Shown: in pieces, positions 18,112-27,213 of the stretch
How positions within the stretch are numbered: position 1 is the stretch's first letter
How the letters are laid out: every line of letters begins with the position of its first letter
From: Pseudomonadota bacterium
GTDB lineage: Bacteria; Pseudomonadota; Gammaproteobacteria; Steroidobacterales; Woeseiaceae
Direction: 5' to 3'
NCBI GenBank assembly: GCA_027621915.1
Contig: JAQCAD010000003.1
Location: 84,529-148,528 of the forward strand
Length of the DNA stretch: 64,000 nucleotides
Made by a program: the position numbers and the translations under genes
The notes under the pieces: generated by a model
What the model saw: the letters and a program-made list of their open reading frames with translations, nothing else
Databases searched by the model: none
What the model was told of the DNA's origin: nothing

Positions 18112-18508
18112 TCGGAAATCCGAATCCGGCTTTTGAAAATTCCTTTACAAAAACCACGCCAGCCGCAATGACAAGTGCGACAGCTGTCACGTGACCTTCC
18201 GGAGAGCCGCTCACGCGTTTTTCCACAAATGCCATATCTGCGTAACGAATGTCACGGTTCTTTCCAATGAGGGATTCTTCCATGATTTCGGTCACTTTGA
18301 ACGTTGGTCGGTCGCCATATTTTGTCAGGACCCGGACCGTATCGCCGATTGCGATCGATACGTTTACAGGTGATTCATCCGTATTCGAAACCGGCATCAT
18401 GACCGGCGCACAAGCAGAATTAAAAACCACGCCGACGACAACCAGCAGCACCCCTACTCGTTTTCTGATTGCGTGCTGCAGTCTCTTTCTCGTTATTTGC
18501 AGGCCCAT
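18101..18508 (-). CDS. Hypothetical lipoprotein, 135 aa
   Basis: N-terminal signal with VVFNSAC lipobox (Cys about 33). A small beta-rich domain follows (VSIAIGDTVRVLTKYGDRPTFKVTEI), then a hydrophobic helix (TAVALVIAAGVVFV) near the C-terminus. The beta part looks like a KOW/SH3-like barrel (inference only). The start overlaps the end of the TPR gene by 16 bases and its end overlaps the next lipoprotein by 11 bases, which indicates translational coupling. Confidence 0.6.
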   Translation of the reverse strand: MGLQITRKRLQHAIRKRVGVLLVVVGVVFNSACAPVMMPVSNTDESPVNVSIAIGDTVRVLTKYGDRPTFKVTEIMEESLIGKNRDIRYADMAFVEKRVSGSPEGHVTAVALVIAAGVVFVKEFSKAGFGFPSGI

Positions 18509-19815
18509 TTGTCGCCCATTTTATCGCAGAAGTCTGGTGGCCCGCGCTGCTCCCAAAGTTCGACGAGGCCAAGCGAGCTGGCAACTTCGAGGTACTTCGG
18601 ATGTGCTGTAAAACCGAGTCGTGAAAATATCGTGCCGGCGTATATGAGGGTATCCGCGTCCGTCCAAGTTGAATCAACGTCGATGTCCAGGATCAACTCG
18701 AAGTATCGATCATAGAAACCGAAAGCCAGGTACCACATGGTCAGGGTTCGCTGCCGGTCATACGCCTCCTCTTCGGGCATGGAAGCGACGATCTGCGGGA
18801 TACGAGCGTCAAGATACGCCTGCCCGGATTCGGGATTGCGTGCGCCGCTCACCAGATCCCTGACCCAGGTTGTGTCGGGATAATGATACTGCTTAAGCCA
18901 CGCTTCAAAATGAGCGATGGCAATGTCGTCTTTCTCGTCCACCAGGTTCATCGCGCCAATTACCCACTTCGCGGCGGTGCTACCCAACTGGTCGGCGAGT
19001 TCCAGTGACGCGATTGCCTCGTTCGTGCGCCCCACAGCGAAGAGTGCTTCTGACAGACGATTATTAGCCGCCGGCGACAAAGGTTCGAGTTCGACATATC
19101 GCTCGGTAACTGACAGGGCCTCTTGCAAGTAACCGGCTTTCAACAAGTCCCAGGCCAGTATGCGCAGAGGCTCGGAGCTACCGGATTGTTGGTGAACCGC
19201 ACGCTCAAACGCATTGATTTCTCCGAGCAACGACCATGTCTCGATGTTTCCTGACTGGTACATCGCTTGCGCCAGGACAAGGTCAGGATCAATGGCAAGC
19301 GCCTTGGCGGCGGCCTCACCCATGAGCTTTTGTCCTTCTGCTGCTTGGACGGCCGATCGGCCAAGCCACCAGTAGCTAAAAGCCAGCGACTCATTCGCTT
19401 CTGCAAAGTTCGGGTCGAGCTCGATCGCGTGCTGAAAGAGTTCTATGGCATTGCGGTACTCGAAAACGTTTAACGAAGCTCGGCCTTTCAGAAACAGCGC
19501 ATAGGCTTCGGGCTTATCGGTGGGTCGCCCGCGAGTAGGATTCGCGCTGACGTGTATTTGCAATGCATCGATTATGGCAGCCGCAACATCGTCCTGAACT
19601 GCAAAGATATCGGTGATTGTCCGGTCATAGGTTTCCGACCAGATATGGGAGGCATCCGAGCTGTCAATCAATTGCGCGGTAATGCGTACCTTGTCGCCTG
19701 ACTTTCGCACTGAACCTTCGAGCAGCGTCGTAACGCCGAGCGATTGACCAATAATTCGGAGGTCCTCATTTTCTCCCTTGAATGCAAACGAAGACGTTCG
19801 GCCGATCACCTTCAA
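18493..19815 (-). pseudogene. 5'-truncated FlgO-like/TPR protein (CadC-type regulator remnant)
   Basis: The reading frame matches the back half of winged-helix/TPR regulators: AKIPELKVIGRTSSFAFKG, LLEGSVRKSGDKVRITAQLI and SDASHIWSETYDR, followed by tetratricopeptide repeats (NAIELFQHAIELDPNFAEANESLAFSYW and later units). Full-length relatives have an N-terminal DNA-binding domain and a membrane helix, absent here. The frame upstream is closed by a TAA ten codons before the recognisable LLAKIPELK. Only TTG (19815) or GTG starts are available, with no ribosome site. The break coincides with a GTCATTGC-type repeat copy. It could still be translated, but the DNA-binding half is gone. Confidence 0.65.
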
Positions 19816-19856
19816 CTCCGGTATTTTCGCCAGCAGGTAAGGAATGTCCCTGCATT

Positions 19857-19896
19857 CGTCAGATTACTTCGTCGGCTGCGGCTCCTCGCAAAGACG
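19857..19896 (-). repeat. Copy of a GTCATTGC-type interspersed repeat
   Basis: Read on the minus strand it contains CGTCTTTGCGAGGAGC and GACGAAGTAATCTGACG, the two halves of a widespread interspersed repeat (GTCATTGCGAGGA...GACGAAGCAATCT). It is similar to the copy at 20977-21012, in the opposite orientation. It sits exactly where the TPR gene loses its 5' half. Confidence 0.6.
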
Positions 19897-20047
19897 ACTG
19901 CTGGATTTTTTAGATTTCTCGCGTCCGTGTTGCACCCGAAAGCAGACATTCAGCTATTATGCGTATCAATGATTACCGCTGACTGTAGAGCAAATCGATG
20001 AGTGACCGGAGCCAACGCTGCCAGTCGGCCAAATGGAGAAGGTAATA

Positions 20048-20959
20048 ATGACAAGTACAGACATAGCCTATCCGAAGAAAACGCGCGAACTGCATAACAT
20101 GATGATGGACTCCGACCGCTGGGACGGCGTCAAAATGCGCGACGGCGATATCGTCATCGATACGTGGGCCAAATCCGGGACCACGTGGACGCAGCAGATC
20201 GTTTCTCAATTGATATTCAATGGCGCTGAAAATCTGCCGGCGATGGACATTGCACCATAAGTAGACATGCGCGTCATACCCCTGGACGACATGATGGCGG
20301 GCATCGAGGCACAGACGCATCGCCGTTTTCTAAAATCTCATTTGCCGGCTGACGCGCTGACCATCTCACCTAAAGCCAAGTACGTTTTCCTGGCTCGTGA
20401 CGCGAAGGATGTCGTCTGGAGCTGGTACAACCACTTGATGCATACGACGCCGCAATTCTTCGACATGATCAACAGCGTGCCAGGTCGTGTCGGTCCGCCG
20501 CTTGAGCCGCCTGCCGGCGACGTCCGCGAATTCTTTCATAGCTGGCTCGACGACGATGGACTGCACGACTGGTCTTACTGGTCGCATATTCAGTCCTGGT
20601 GGGATATCCGCGACGTACCGAATGTCCGACTTTTTCACTACAACAGCCTCAAAGCGGACATGGAGGGTGAAATTCGCCGCATGGCAGCATTCCTCGAAAT
20701 AGAAATTGACGAGGAGCGTTGGCCAGACATCGTGGAGCATTGCACGTTCGACTATATGAAAAATAATGCCGCTACGCTTTCTCCGATGTTCAATGACTTA
20801 TTCAAAGGCGGGCTCCAGAACTTCGTATACAAAGGAACGAATGGTCGCTGGCGTGACACGTTGACGCCCGAAGATCTCCAGAAATACGAAAACGTTGTGA
20901 GCGAAAGACTCACGCCGGATTGTGCCCATTGGCACGCGACCGGGGAAGTTTTGAGCTAA
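20048..20959 (+). pseudogene. Sulfotransferase interrupted by an in-frame TAA
   Basis: A cytosolic-type sulfotransferase (PAPS-dependent). The 5'-phosphosulfate loop WAKSGTTWTQQ (residues 40-50), FLKSHLP, the 3'-phosphate motif YVFLARDAKDVVWSWYNH, and the C-terminal YKGTNGRWRD loop are all present in one frame. Codon 71 is TAA (20258-20260), with reading continuing VDMRVIPLDDMM in the same frame. Relatives usually have a Trp or similar residue here. Total length, about 303 codons, matches the family. AAGG stands 5-6 bases before ATG 20048. Either recent inactivation or two fragments. The downstream fragment could start at ATG 20267 but would lack the phosphosulfate loop. Confidence 0.85.
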
Positions 20960-20963
20960 GGAG

Positions 20964-21085
20964 CCTCTGATTAATTCGTCATTGCAAGGAACGAAGTGAC
21001 GAAGCAGTCTTTAAGCCATTGAATACAATGTAAGAGATTGCGTCGTTGCGCTCGCAACGACTTAGGATTTCGAACTAATCAGAGG
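20964..21085. repeat. MITE-like repeat with terminal inverted repeats
   Basis: A 122-bp element with 15-bp ends: CCTCTGATTAATTCG (20964-20978) and CGAACTAATCAGAGG (21071-21085), inverted with 14 of 15 matches. Inside are CGTCATTGCAAGGAACGAAGTGACGAAG and, in inverted sense, AGATTGCGTCGTTGCGCTCGCAACGAC, halves of the common GTCATTGC interspersed repeat. It lies 4 bases after the sulfotransferase stop and 4 bases before the end of the convergent TSUP gene. It can fold into a long hairpin and could act as a bidirectional transcription block. Confidence 0.75.
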
Positions 21086-21089
21086 ATAC

Positions 21090-21872
21090 CTAGTACAGAA
21101 CGAGCTTGATGCCGACGATCGACAGAATGACAGCAATGGCAATCCGTAACATTGCCTCAGGAACCATCGTACTGAGCTTCGAGCCGACGATAATGCCTGG
21201 CACGGATCCGAGCAGAAGTTTTCCAAGTAAAAGGAAGTCGACATTTCCCATCAAGAGGTGGCCAGTTCCAGCGACAATCGTCAACGGAATCGCGTGCACG
21301 ATGTCCGTTCCGACGAGGCGCGCAGGACTCAACCGAAAGGGATACAGAAACACGAGCATAACGATTCCCAGTGCGCCGCCGCCAACAGACGTAAGGGTGA
21401 CCAGGACGCCCAAAATACTCCCGGCCAAAACGGTCAACATCGGCTGTGTGCGCTTGAACCCATCGGGCGCCTGCGTCCGAAGCAGGGCACCTAAAGCGTG
21501 AGTCTTGCTCCTGAACAGGATGGCGAAAGCGGTGAGTACAAGCACGAAGCCAAGTGCCGTCAAAAGCAATCCCTGTTTGACCTGGCTGATGCCTGCGTAA
21601 TGTAGCCACGCCAGCGTAACCAGGGATGTCGGCAGACTGCCGAGACACAGACGCCGAAACACTTCCCAGTCCACGCTGCCATGTCGCTGATGCATGAAAC
21701 CGCCAACAGACTTGGTCAGCGCGGCGAACCACAGATCAGTGCCGACGGCTAACGCAGGTGACACGCCGAACATCAAAACGAGAATCGGCGTCATAAGCGC
21801 GCCGCCACCGACGCCGGTCATGCCGACGATCGCGCCGACAAAGAACCCGGCTAAGGTATGTATCCAGTCCAC
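21090..21872 (-). CDS. TSUP-family permease (sulfite exporter TauE/SafE)
   Basis: An integral membrane protein of 260 aa with about eight hydrophobic segments and the two duplicated TSUP signatures: FFVGAIVGMTGVGGGALMTPIL near the N-terminus and LGVLVTLTSVGGGALGIVML in the middle, each followed by LVGTD/AVGTD. TSUP proteins move sulfite, sulfoacetate or other organosulfur anions. It sits next to a broken PAPS sulfotransferase, which loosely suggests a former sulfur-related pair. It converges on that gene across the inverted repeat. Confidence 0.88.
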   Translation of the reverse strand: MDWIHTLAGFFVGAIVGMTGVGGGALMTPILVLMFGVSPALAVGTDLWFAALTKSVGGFMHQRHGSVDWEVFRRLCLGSLPTSLVTLAWLHYAGISQVKQGLLLTALGFVLVLTAFAILFRSKTHALGALLRTQAPDGFKRTQPMLTVLAGSILGVLVTLTSVGGGALGIVMLVFLYPFRLSPARLVGTDIVHAIPLTIVAGTGHLLMGNVDFLLLGKLLLGSVPGIIVGSKLSTMVPEAMLRIAIAVILSIVGIKLVLY

Positions 21873-22120
21873 AGTGATTTGCAGGGTCTCGCTAGGGTGT
21901 GCAGGTTACTAAGTGAGCGGGTGGGGCGGCGTAAGAATATTCGTGCCCGGGGCGAAAATACACAATTAGTTTCACGAAAGTGCCTGGGCCCTTACCGATA
22001 CAGAATTTTGCGCAGGTGGTCATTGTCTGTACTTTACTAAATCCACAAAACGCTCGGCGCACATCGCGATATTCGGGGCTCGGTATGGACATCCTGATCG
22101 TTATGGTTTCTAGTACGCAA

Positions 22121-22903
22121 ATGCGCTGCAAAACTCTTATCTCATTGTTCCTTCTGGCGTTTTTATCGAGCACCCGGCTACACGCCGGCGAGATCGTGTA
22201 CTACGGATACCGCGTCGCGAATGTTTATCCACACGATAGAAACGCATTCACGCAGGGTCTGTTTTTCAGAGATGGCGCCCTCTATGAAAGTACCGGATTG
22301 CGTGGACACTCGTCTGTTCGCAAGGTATCTCTCGAAACAGGTGAAGTGCTCAAAAAACTCGATCTGGCGGACCAGTATTTCGGTGAGGGTGTTGTCGACT
22401 GGAATGACCGCCTGATCAGCGTAACGTGGAAATCAGGAAAGGGGTTTGTTTTTGGACTTGACGATTTTAAGCAACAGGAAACCTTCAGCTACGACGGCGA
22501 AGGATGGGGGCTGACCCGCGACCCATCTCATATCATCATGAGCGATGGCACAGCGCGACTCCGTTACCTCGACCCAAAGACATTCAAGGTAACGAAAAGT
22601 TTGACAGTCCGATTGAGGGGTCGCGAGGTTCGAAATCTAAATGAACTCGAATGGATTGACGGAAAAATTTTCGCCAATGTCTGGCAGACAGACTTGATCC
22701 TGCAGATCAACCCTGAGACCGGCGATGTCGTCGGGCTGATCGATCTCTCTGGCATCTTGCAGGAGACCGATCGAAAATCACCGGGTACAGATGTATTGAA
22801 CGGAATTGCCTACGACGCCGAAGCAGAACGAATATTCGTGACAGGCAAAAATTGGCCAAGCTTGTTCGAAATTGAACTGGTTGAGAAAGCCAGCGGAAAA
22901 TAA
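22121..22903 (+). CDS. Glutaminyl-peptide cyclotransferase (plant-type glutamine cyclotransferase)
   Basis: A five-bladed beta-propeller enzyme converting N-terminal Gln of peptides to pyroglutamate. Characteristic stretches: YPHDRNAFTQGLFF, LYESTGLRGHSSVRKV, YFGEGVVDW, GEGWGLT, LNELEWIDGKIFANVWQTD and PGTDVLNGIAYD. The signal peptide ends RLHAGE if ATG 22121 is used. In-frame ATGs at 22085 and 22103 would add a short hydrophobic leader. The one at 22085 has GGGG upstream, so the start is uncertain. It acts in the periplasm on exported or imported peptides. Confidence 0.9.
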   Translation: MRCKTLISLFLLAFLSSTRLHAGEIVYYGYRVANVYPHDRNAFTQGLFFRDGALYESTGLRGHSSVRKVSLETGEVLKKLDLADQYFGEGVVDWNDRLISVTWKSGKGFVFGLDDFKQQETFSYDGEGWGLTRDPSHIIMSDGTARLRYLDPKTFKVTKSLTVRLRGREVRNLNELEWIDGKIFANVWQTDLILQINPETGDVVGLIDLSGILQETDRKSPGTDVLNGIAYDAEAERIFVTGKNWPSLFEIELVEKASGK

Positions 22904-22959
22904 CATTTTCCGATGACCGCGCAGCAGGAAGCTTTCAAGGCGAATCCTGGTGGCCGGGT

Positions 22960-24612
22960 CTAAATCGTGCACGTAATTTCGCCAAGTTTTTTCGTCAACA
23001 GCGCATTCTCACGATAGTCGATTGGGATGACGACGAGGCTCGGGCCCGGCTCATTAAATGCGTGTTCGAGTTTCTCAGAAAATTCCCTGCTATTTGGTAC
23101 GTAATAACCATTCCAGCCAAACGCGCTTGCCAACTGAAGCCAGTCCGGGTTACCAAACGAAAGGTCGGTATGGCGACCGAAATGAGTTTCCTGTTTCCAC
23201 GCGATCAGGCCGTATTCATTGTCGGCCCACACCAATACGACGATATTGCTGTTGAGGCGTTTCGCAGTTTCCATTTCCTGCACATTCATCAGAAACCCGG
23301 CGTCGCCGGCGATGGCCAGAATGCGCCTGTCCGGGTGCACGATACTGGCGGCGATTGCACCGGGGAGAGCAAATCCCATCGAGCAAAAACCGTTAGGAAT
23401 CAGGCAGGTATTGGGTTCGTGACATTGATAGTGTCGTGCAATCCACATCTTGTGCGCACCGACATCGGATAGCAGCACATCCTCCGCCCCCATCACCTGG
23501 CGCACGTCCCACAGCGCCTTTTGTGGCCGAATGGAACCCTCCGTCTGGTCATCTTTGTATTCCGCGAAATCCCGGCCCATCACGTCGCGACAATCTCGTT
23601 GATTCTTGAAATCGAATTTCAATTCGACCGAGTCGTCCATGCGTTCATTGAGCATCCACATCGTGTGTGCGAGGTCACCAACAAGTTCGATCTCCGGGTG
23701 GTAATACTCATCAATTTCTGCCGGAAGAAAATCTGCGTGAATGATTTTCTTGTTGCCGTGTGGATTCCAGAGTTGCGGGTGATACTCGACCATGTCGAAA
23801 CCCAGCGTGATGACCAGGTCGGCGTCGTCGATCGCTCGAGAGACCCGGTCCTTGCTGCCGAGCCCGACAGTATAGAGGCAGTAGGGCGCGTCCATATCTA
23901 CAGAGCCTTTCGCCATGAATGTACTGACTACACCAATACCGGTTTGCTCGCAGAATAGTCGAAGTTGCTTGCTTGCTCGTCGCCGGATACAGCCATTCCC
24001 GGCGATTATGACCGGTCGCTTGGCGCTGCAAATCATTGCGAACGCCCTGTCGACAACTTTGTCGTCCGGAACCGAGCGTCGAAACCGACGCGGCTTCATC
24101 GGCAATTTGCTCGTTTCCAAACTCGCAATGTCTTCAGGAAGTTCAATGTGCACAGCGCCTGGTTTCTCTGAACGTGCGACACGAACCGCTTTTCGTACAA
24201 TTTCGGGAATCGTATCTGCGTTCAGAATAGTTGCGGCCCACTTGGTGACGGGACGGAACATGCTGACGACATCCATAATCTGGTGCGATTCTTTGTGCAG
24301 GCGATCGGTCGATCCCTGGCCGGTAAGCACCAGCATTGGCGCCCTGTCCATATTCGAATTGGCGACGCCGGTTATCAGGTTGGTCGCACCGGGCCCCAGT
24401 GTGCCGAGACAACCGGCCGGGTTGCCGGTCAGACGAACATAAACCTCCGCCATGAATGCTGCCCCCTGTTCATGGCGCGTAAGAATGAATTTGATGCTTG
24501 CGGATTGCTCCAGTGACATCATGAAGTCCGCGTTTTCCTCACCGGGAACCCCGAATATGTATTCGATGCCTTCTTCTTCCAGGCATTTGACGAGCAGATC
24601 GGACGCTTTCAT
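22960..24612 (-). CDS. Acetolactate synthase-like thiamine-diphosphate enzyme
   Basis: A three-domain TPP enzyme of about 550 aa. The pyrimidine domain has FGVPGEEN and the catalytic Glu in RHEQGAAFMAE, then LGTLGPGATNLITGVANSNMD. The central domain has PVIIAGNG. The C-terminal diphosphate site has AIAGDAGFLMNVQEMETAKR, with the metal-binding WADNEYGLIAWKQ segment downstream. It resembles catabolic (AlsS-like) or biosynthetic IlvB large subunits. No regulatory small subunit is next to it, favouring an IlvN-independent role. ATG 24612 (MKASDLLVKC) is preferred to the longer frame from 24654. Confidence 0.85.
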   Translation of the reverse strand: MKASDLLVKCLEEEGIEYIFGVPGEENADFMMSLEQSASIKFILTRHEQGAAFMAEVYVRLTGNPAGCLGTLGPGATNLITGVANSNMDRAPMLVLTGQGSTDRLHKESHQIMDVVSMFRPVTKWAATILNADTIPEIVRKAVRVARSEKPGAVHIELPEDIASLETSKLPMKPRRFRRSVPDDKVVDRAFAMICSAKRPVIIAGNGCIRRRASKQLRLFCEQTGIGVVSTFMAKGSVDMDAPYCLYTVGLGSKDRVSRAIDDADLVITLGFDMVEYHPQLWNPHGNKKIIHADFLPAEIDEYYHPEIELVGDLAHTMWMLNERMDDSVELKFDFKNQRDCRDVMGRDFAEYKDDQTEGSIRPQKALWDVRQVMGAEDVLLSDVGAHKMWIARHYQCHEPNTCLIPNGFCSMGFALPGAIAASIVHPDRRILAIAGDAGFLMNVQEMETAKRLNSNIVVLVWADNEYGLIAWKQETHFGRHTDLSFGNPDWLQLASAFGWNGYYVPNSREFSEKLEHAFNEPGPSLVVIPIDYRENALLTKKLGEITCTI

Positions 24613-24752
24613 TGAATTTCCCAGTTTGGTTTGTCTACCTGACCCGATTATCAACTATCTTGTTGCGCGTATTCGCACAAATGTGAATTTGACTCTGGAT
24701 TTACGACCCATGCGCCAATACGCTTGGGCGACACGTTCGCAGGTAAGTTTCA

Positions 24753-25184
24753 ATGCACCGAATCACTTGTTTTGCCGCTGTTTTGCTGGTTGCAGCCTGC
24801 GGCAAGCCCGAAATTCCATCGACGCCCGTCGCCGGTCGTTGGTATTCGATCGAGCAGGTTGAGCACGGGCTCGGGCTGTACCAGGCTCATTGCGCCGTCT
24901 GTCATGCGGTTGATGGAAGCGCAACTGCCGAATGGCGAGTTACCGGACCTGACGGGAACTATCCGCCGCCGCCTCTGAATGGGTCGGCACATACCTGGCA
25001 TCACCCACTGGATGTACTCGACGAAACCATTGCCAGTGGTGGCGCGCAATTTGGCGGCGTCATGCCGGGATTTTCGGCGGCGTTGAATCGCGACGAACGG
25101 CTGGCGGTCATCGCATGGATTCAAAATCTATGGTCTGACGCCATCTACACCAAATGGCTGGAAATCGATTCGCGCAGCCGGTAA
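24753..25184 (+). CDS. Lipoprotein cytochrome c, class I
   Basis: A 143-residue mono-haem cytochrome. The lipobox LVAAC gives a lipid-anchored Cys16. The haem site is C47-A-V-C50-H51 (HCAVCHAVDG). The sixth ligand is the Met in GGVMPGF. Conserved DERLAVIAWIQNLW forms the C-terminal helix of class I cytochromes. It diverges from the acetolactate synthase gene. It is probably an electron carrier on the outer face of the inner membrane. No oxidase genes lie nearby. Confidence 0.85.
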   Translation: MHRITCFAAVLLVAACGKPEIPSTPVAGRWYSIEQVEHGLGLYQAHCAVCHAVDGSATAEWRVTGPDGNYPPPPLNGSAHTWHHPLDVLDETIASGGAQFGGVMPGFSAALNRDERLAVIAWIQNLWSDAIYTKWLEIDSRSR

Positions 25185-25237
25185 CTGCCTTCCCTGCAGG
25201 GCGTTATATTTTACGAAAGCAAAACTTTGTAAAGCGC

Positions 25238-25264
25238 ACTGGATCACACCAGTCGTTACGACTG
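25238..25264. promoter_or_regulatory. Two overlapping inverted repeats upstream of the sensor kinase
   Basis: ACTGG(25238-25242)-ATCACA-CCAGT(25249-25253), overlapped by CAGTCG(25250-25255)-TTA-CGACTG(25259-25264). The second arm of the first repeat is shared with the first arm of the second, so the two hairpins exclude each other. They lie 48 bases before the kinase start. Possible operator or attenuator; no U-run follows. Confidence 0.35.
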
Positions 25265-25311
25265 ACCTCTAATATTCTCCGCTGACATTATGTTTTGTAG
25301 GCCGGATTATT

Positions 25312-27213
25312 ATGTCAAACCGGGTGGCCAGAAAATCGCTGCAGGAGAAGGTGTCGCTGACATTGACCGGCGTCATGGCGGTTTTGGCACTGGTTATCTA
25401 CAGCACTTTAGATGGCGTCATCGCCCCGGCATTTGACCAGCTCGAAATAAGCGAAGCCCGTACGAACCTGATCCGGGCCGAACGGGCCATACAGAACGAC
25501 CTGCGAAATCTCAGCGCGATCACTGGCGACTGGGGTTTATGGGACGACGCATTCGACTTCGTTCGCGGTGAATACCCGGCGTTTCGCGATTCCAACCTCA
25601 ATCGTCCTACATTGGCCAATCTCGGCCTGAACCTGCTCGCCGTCTACGATACGGACCGTAACCTGGTCTGGGGCCAGGTCTTCCACGACGATGAAAACCT
25701 AGGTCCGGACAGTCTGCAGATCCTGGAGCCTGGAATGACGACGGCGGATTACCTGCTCGAGCACACCGATGCCAGTGGTCACGTCGATGGCCTGGTTCGA
25801 ACGGCGCTCGGACCAATGATGATCAGCTCCTGGCCAATTGCCCACAGCGATGGCAGTGGACCGATCTCCGGCGCGATGATCATGGGCCAGCTAATGGACG
25901 ACGCGCGCACCAGCGTGCTGCGTGAGAGAACCGAAGTCCGCCTTTCATGGCAGCAGATTGAACCCAATGCATCGATTGCCAGGGAATACCAGGCGGCTCT
26001 CAACGCGTCCGGCAACGTGACCGTCATTCATAAGACGGCTGAAAACGAGATATCCAGCACCGGCCTGTTAGTCGACCTGTTTGGCGACCCGCTGCTTCAG
26101 TTACAGGTTGTCACACCGAGAAATATTTCAATACTCGGAAAAAATACCGTGAGCGGGGCGTTGTTGTTCCTCGGTCTGGCGGCACTCATTGTGTCCTTCA
26201 TGACATGGTTTCTGCTGCGCCGAATTATTGTATTGCCACTCGAAGGACTGGCCAGTCACATTCAGGCGATCCGAAAAAGTGGCGATCTCACTCATAAACT
26301 GAATGACATTCGAAATGACGAAATTGGTGAGTTGGCCAGCGAGTTCGACCAACTGACCGGTGAATTGCATGAGGCTCGCAAACTCCTGCTTGATCAATCG
26401 TTCAAGGCAGGCAAGGCCGACAATGCGGCCGAGGTCCTGCACAACATCAGAAATGCCATGACGCCGCTGATCAACGGCATTGACAGACTGGCGAAAAACC
26501 TGGGTGCAGCCGGAAAGCTGAGAGTCAAACAGGCAGTCGAGGAATTGACAAGTCCTGATTGCCCGGCCGATCGTGAAGTGAAACTTTTCAAGTACATCGA
26601 GTCTGCCTTTTCACACATTGAAGCGACCAATGCAGATGCTGCAGACAATCTTGGTGTTGCTTCAAAACAGGCGCGGCAGGTCGAGGCAATTCTTGCGGAT
26701 CAGGAGAAATATGCTCACGTCGCGCCGGTGATCGAAAAGCTGAGCCTCGACGAAGTTCTCGACGAAGCTGTCCTGGTGATCCCAAGAATTGACGAGCCGG
26801 ACGTTGAGCTAAGTCTTGAGGCCGGCATCCGCACATTGAGTGTCCGCGCGCACCGGGTAGGCCTGTTGCAGGTGATGGGTAACCTGATTCTGAACGCCTA
26901 TGAGTCGATCGAACGCAGTAACGCAGGCGTTCGGCGGATCGCGCTTAATGCTCGTGAGGAATTGATCGACGACAGGAAAATGGTTCGCGTTACGGTGAGC
27001 GATACAGGTAGCGGCTTCGATGCTGAAACCAGTGAGAAAATTTTTCAACGAGGATTTTCCTCCAAAGAGGGAAATTTCAGTGGTCTGGGATTGCACTGGT
27101 GCGCCAACGCACTTGCTGCAATGGGCGGCCGCATACAGGCAGAAAGCGACGGGCCCGGTCGCGGTGCCGCATTTCATGTACTGCTACCCGCAGCACAGGG
27201 AGGATTGACATGA
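25312..27213 (+). CDS. Membrane sensor histidine kinase (CHASE4-HAMP-HisKA-HATPase)
   Basis: A 633-residue inner-membrane kinase. TM1 is at about 17-40. The periplasmic part (45-275) has GDWGLWDDAFDFV, typical of CHASE4 sensor domains. TM2 is about 280-303, then HAMP (304-356). The phospho-acceptor is H377 in AEVLHNIRNAMTP, followed by an unusually long helical dimerisation region. The HATPase has N528 (NLILNAYES), DTGSGF (564-569) and GLGLHWCANAL (591-601). ATG 25312 follows GCCGG. Its TGA overlaps the ATG of the next gene (ATGA), so the response regulators are co-translated. The ligand is unknown. Confidence 0.92.
   Translation: MSNRVARKSLQEKVSLTLTGVMAVLALVIYSTLDGVIAPAFDQLEISEARTNLIRAERAIQNDLRNLSAITGDWGLWDDAFDFVRGEYPAFRDSNLNRPTLANLGLNLLAVYDTDRNLVWGQVFHDDENLGPDSLQILEPGMTTADYLLEHTDASGHVDGLVRTALGPMMISSWPIAHSDGSGPISGAMIMGQLMDDARTSVLRERTEVRLSWQQIEPNASIAREYQAALNASGNVTVIHKTAENEISSTGLLVDLFGDPLLQLQVVTPRNISILGKNTVSGALLFLGLAALIVSFMTWFLLRRIIVLPLEGLASHIQAIRKSGDLTHKLNDIRNDEIGELASEFDQLTGELHEARKLLLDQSFKAGKADNAAEVLHNIRNAMTPLINGIDRLAKNLGAAGKLRVKQAVEELTSPDCPADREVKLFKYIESAFSHIEATNADAADNLGVASKQARQVEAILADQEKYAHVAPVIEKLSLDEVLDEAVLVIPRIDEPDVELSLEAGIRTLSVRAHRVGLLQVMGNLILNAYESIERSNAGVRRIALNAREELIDDRKMVRVTVSDTGSGFDAETSEKIFQRGFSSKEGNFSGLGLHWCANALAAMGGRIQAESDGPGRGAAFHVLLPAAQGGLT

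Noticed and set aside
26809..27177. Antisense frame within the histidine kinase
   Set aside because: Codon shadow of the HATPase domain; no independent evidence.
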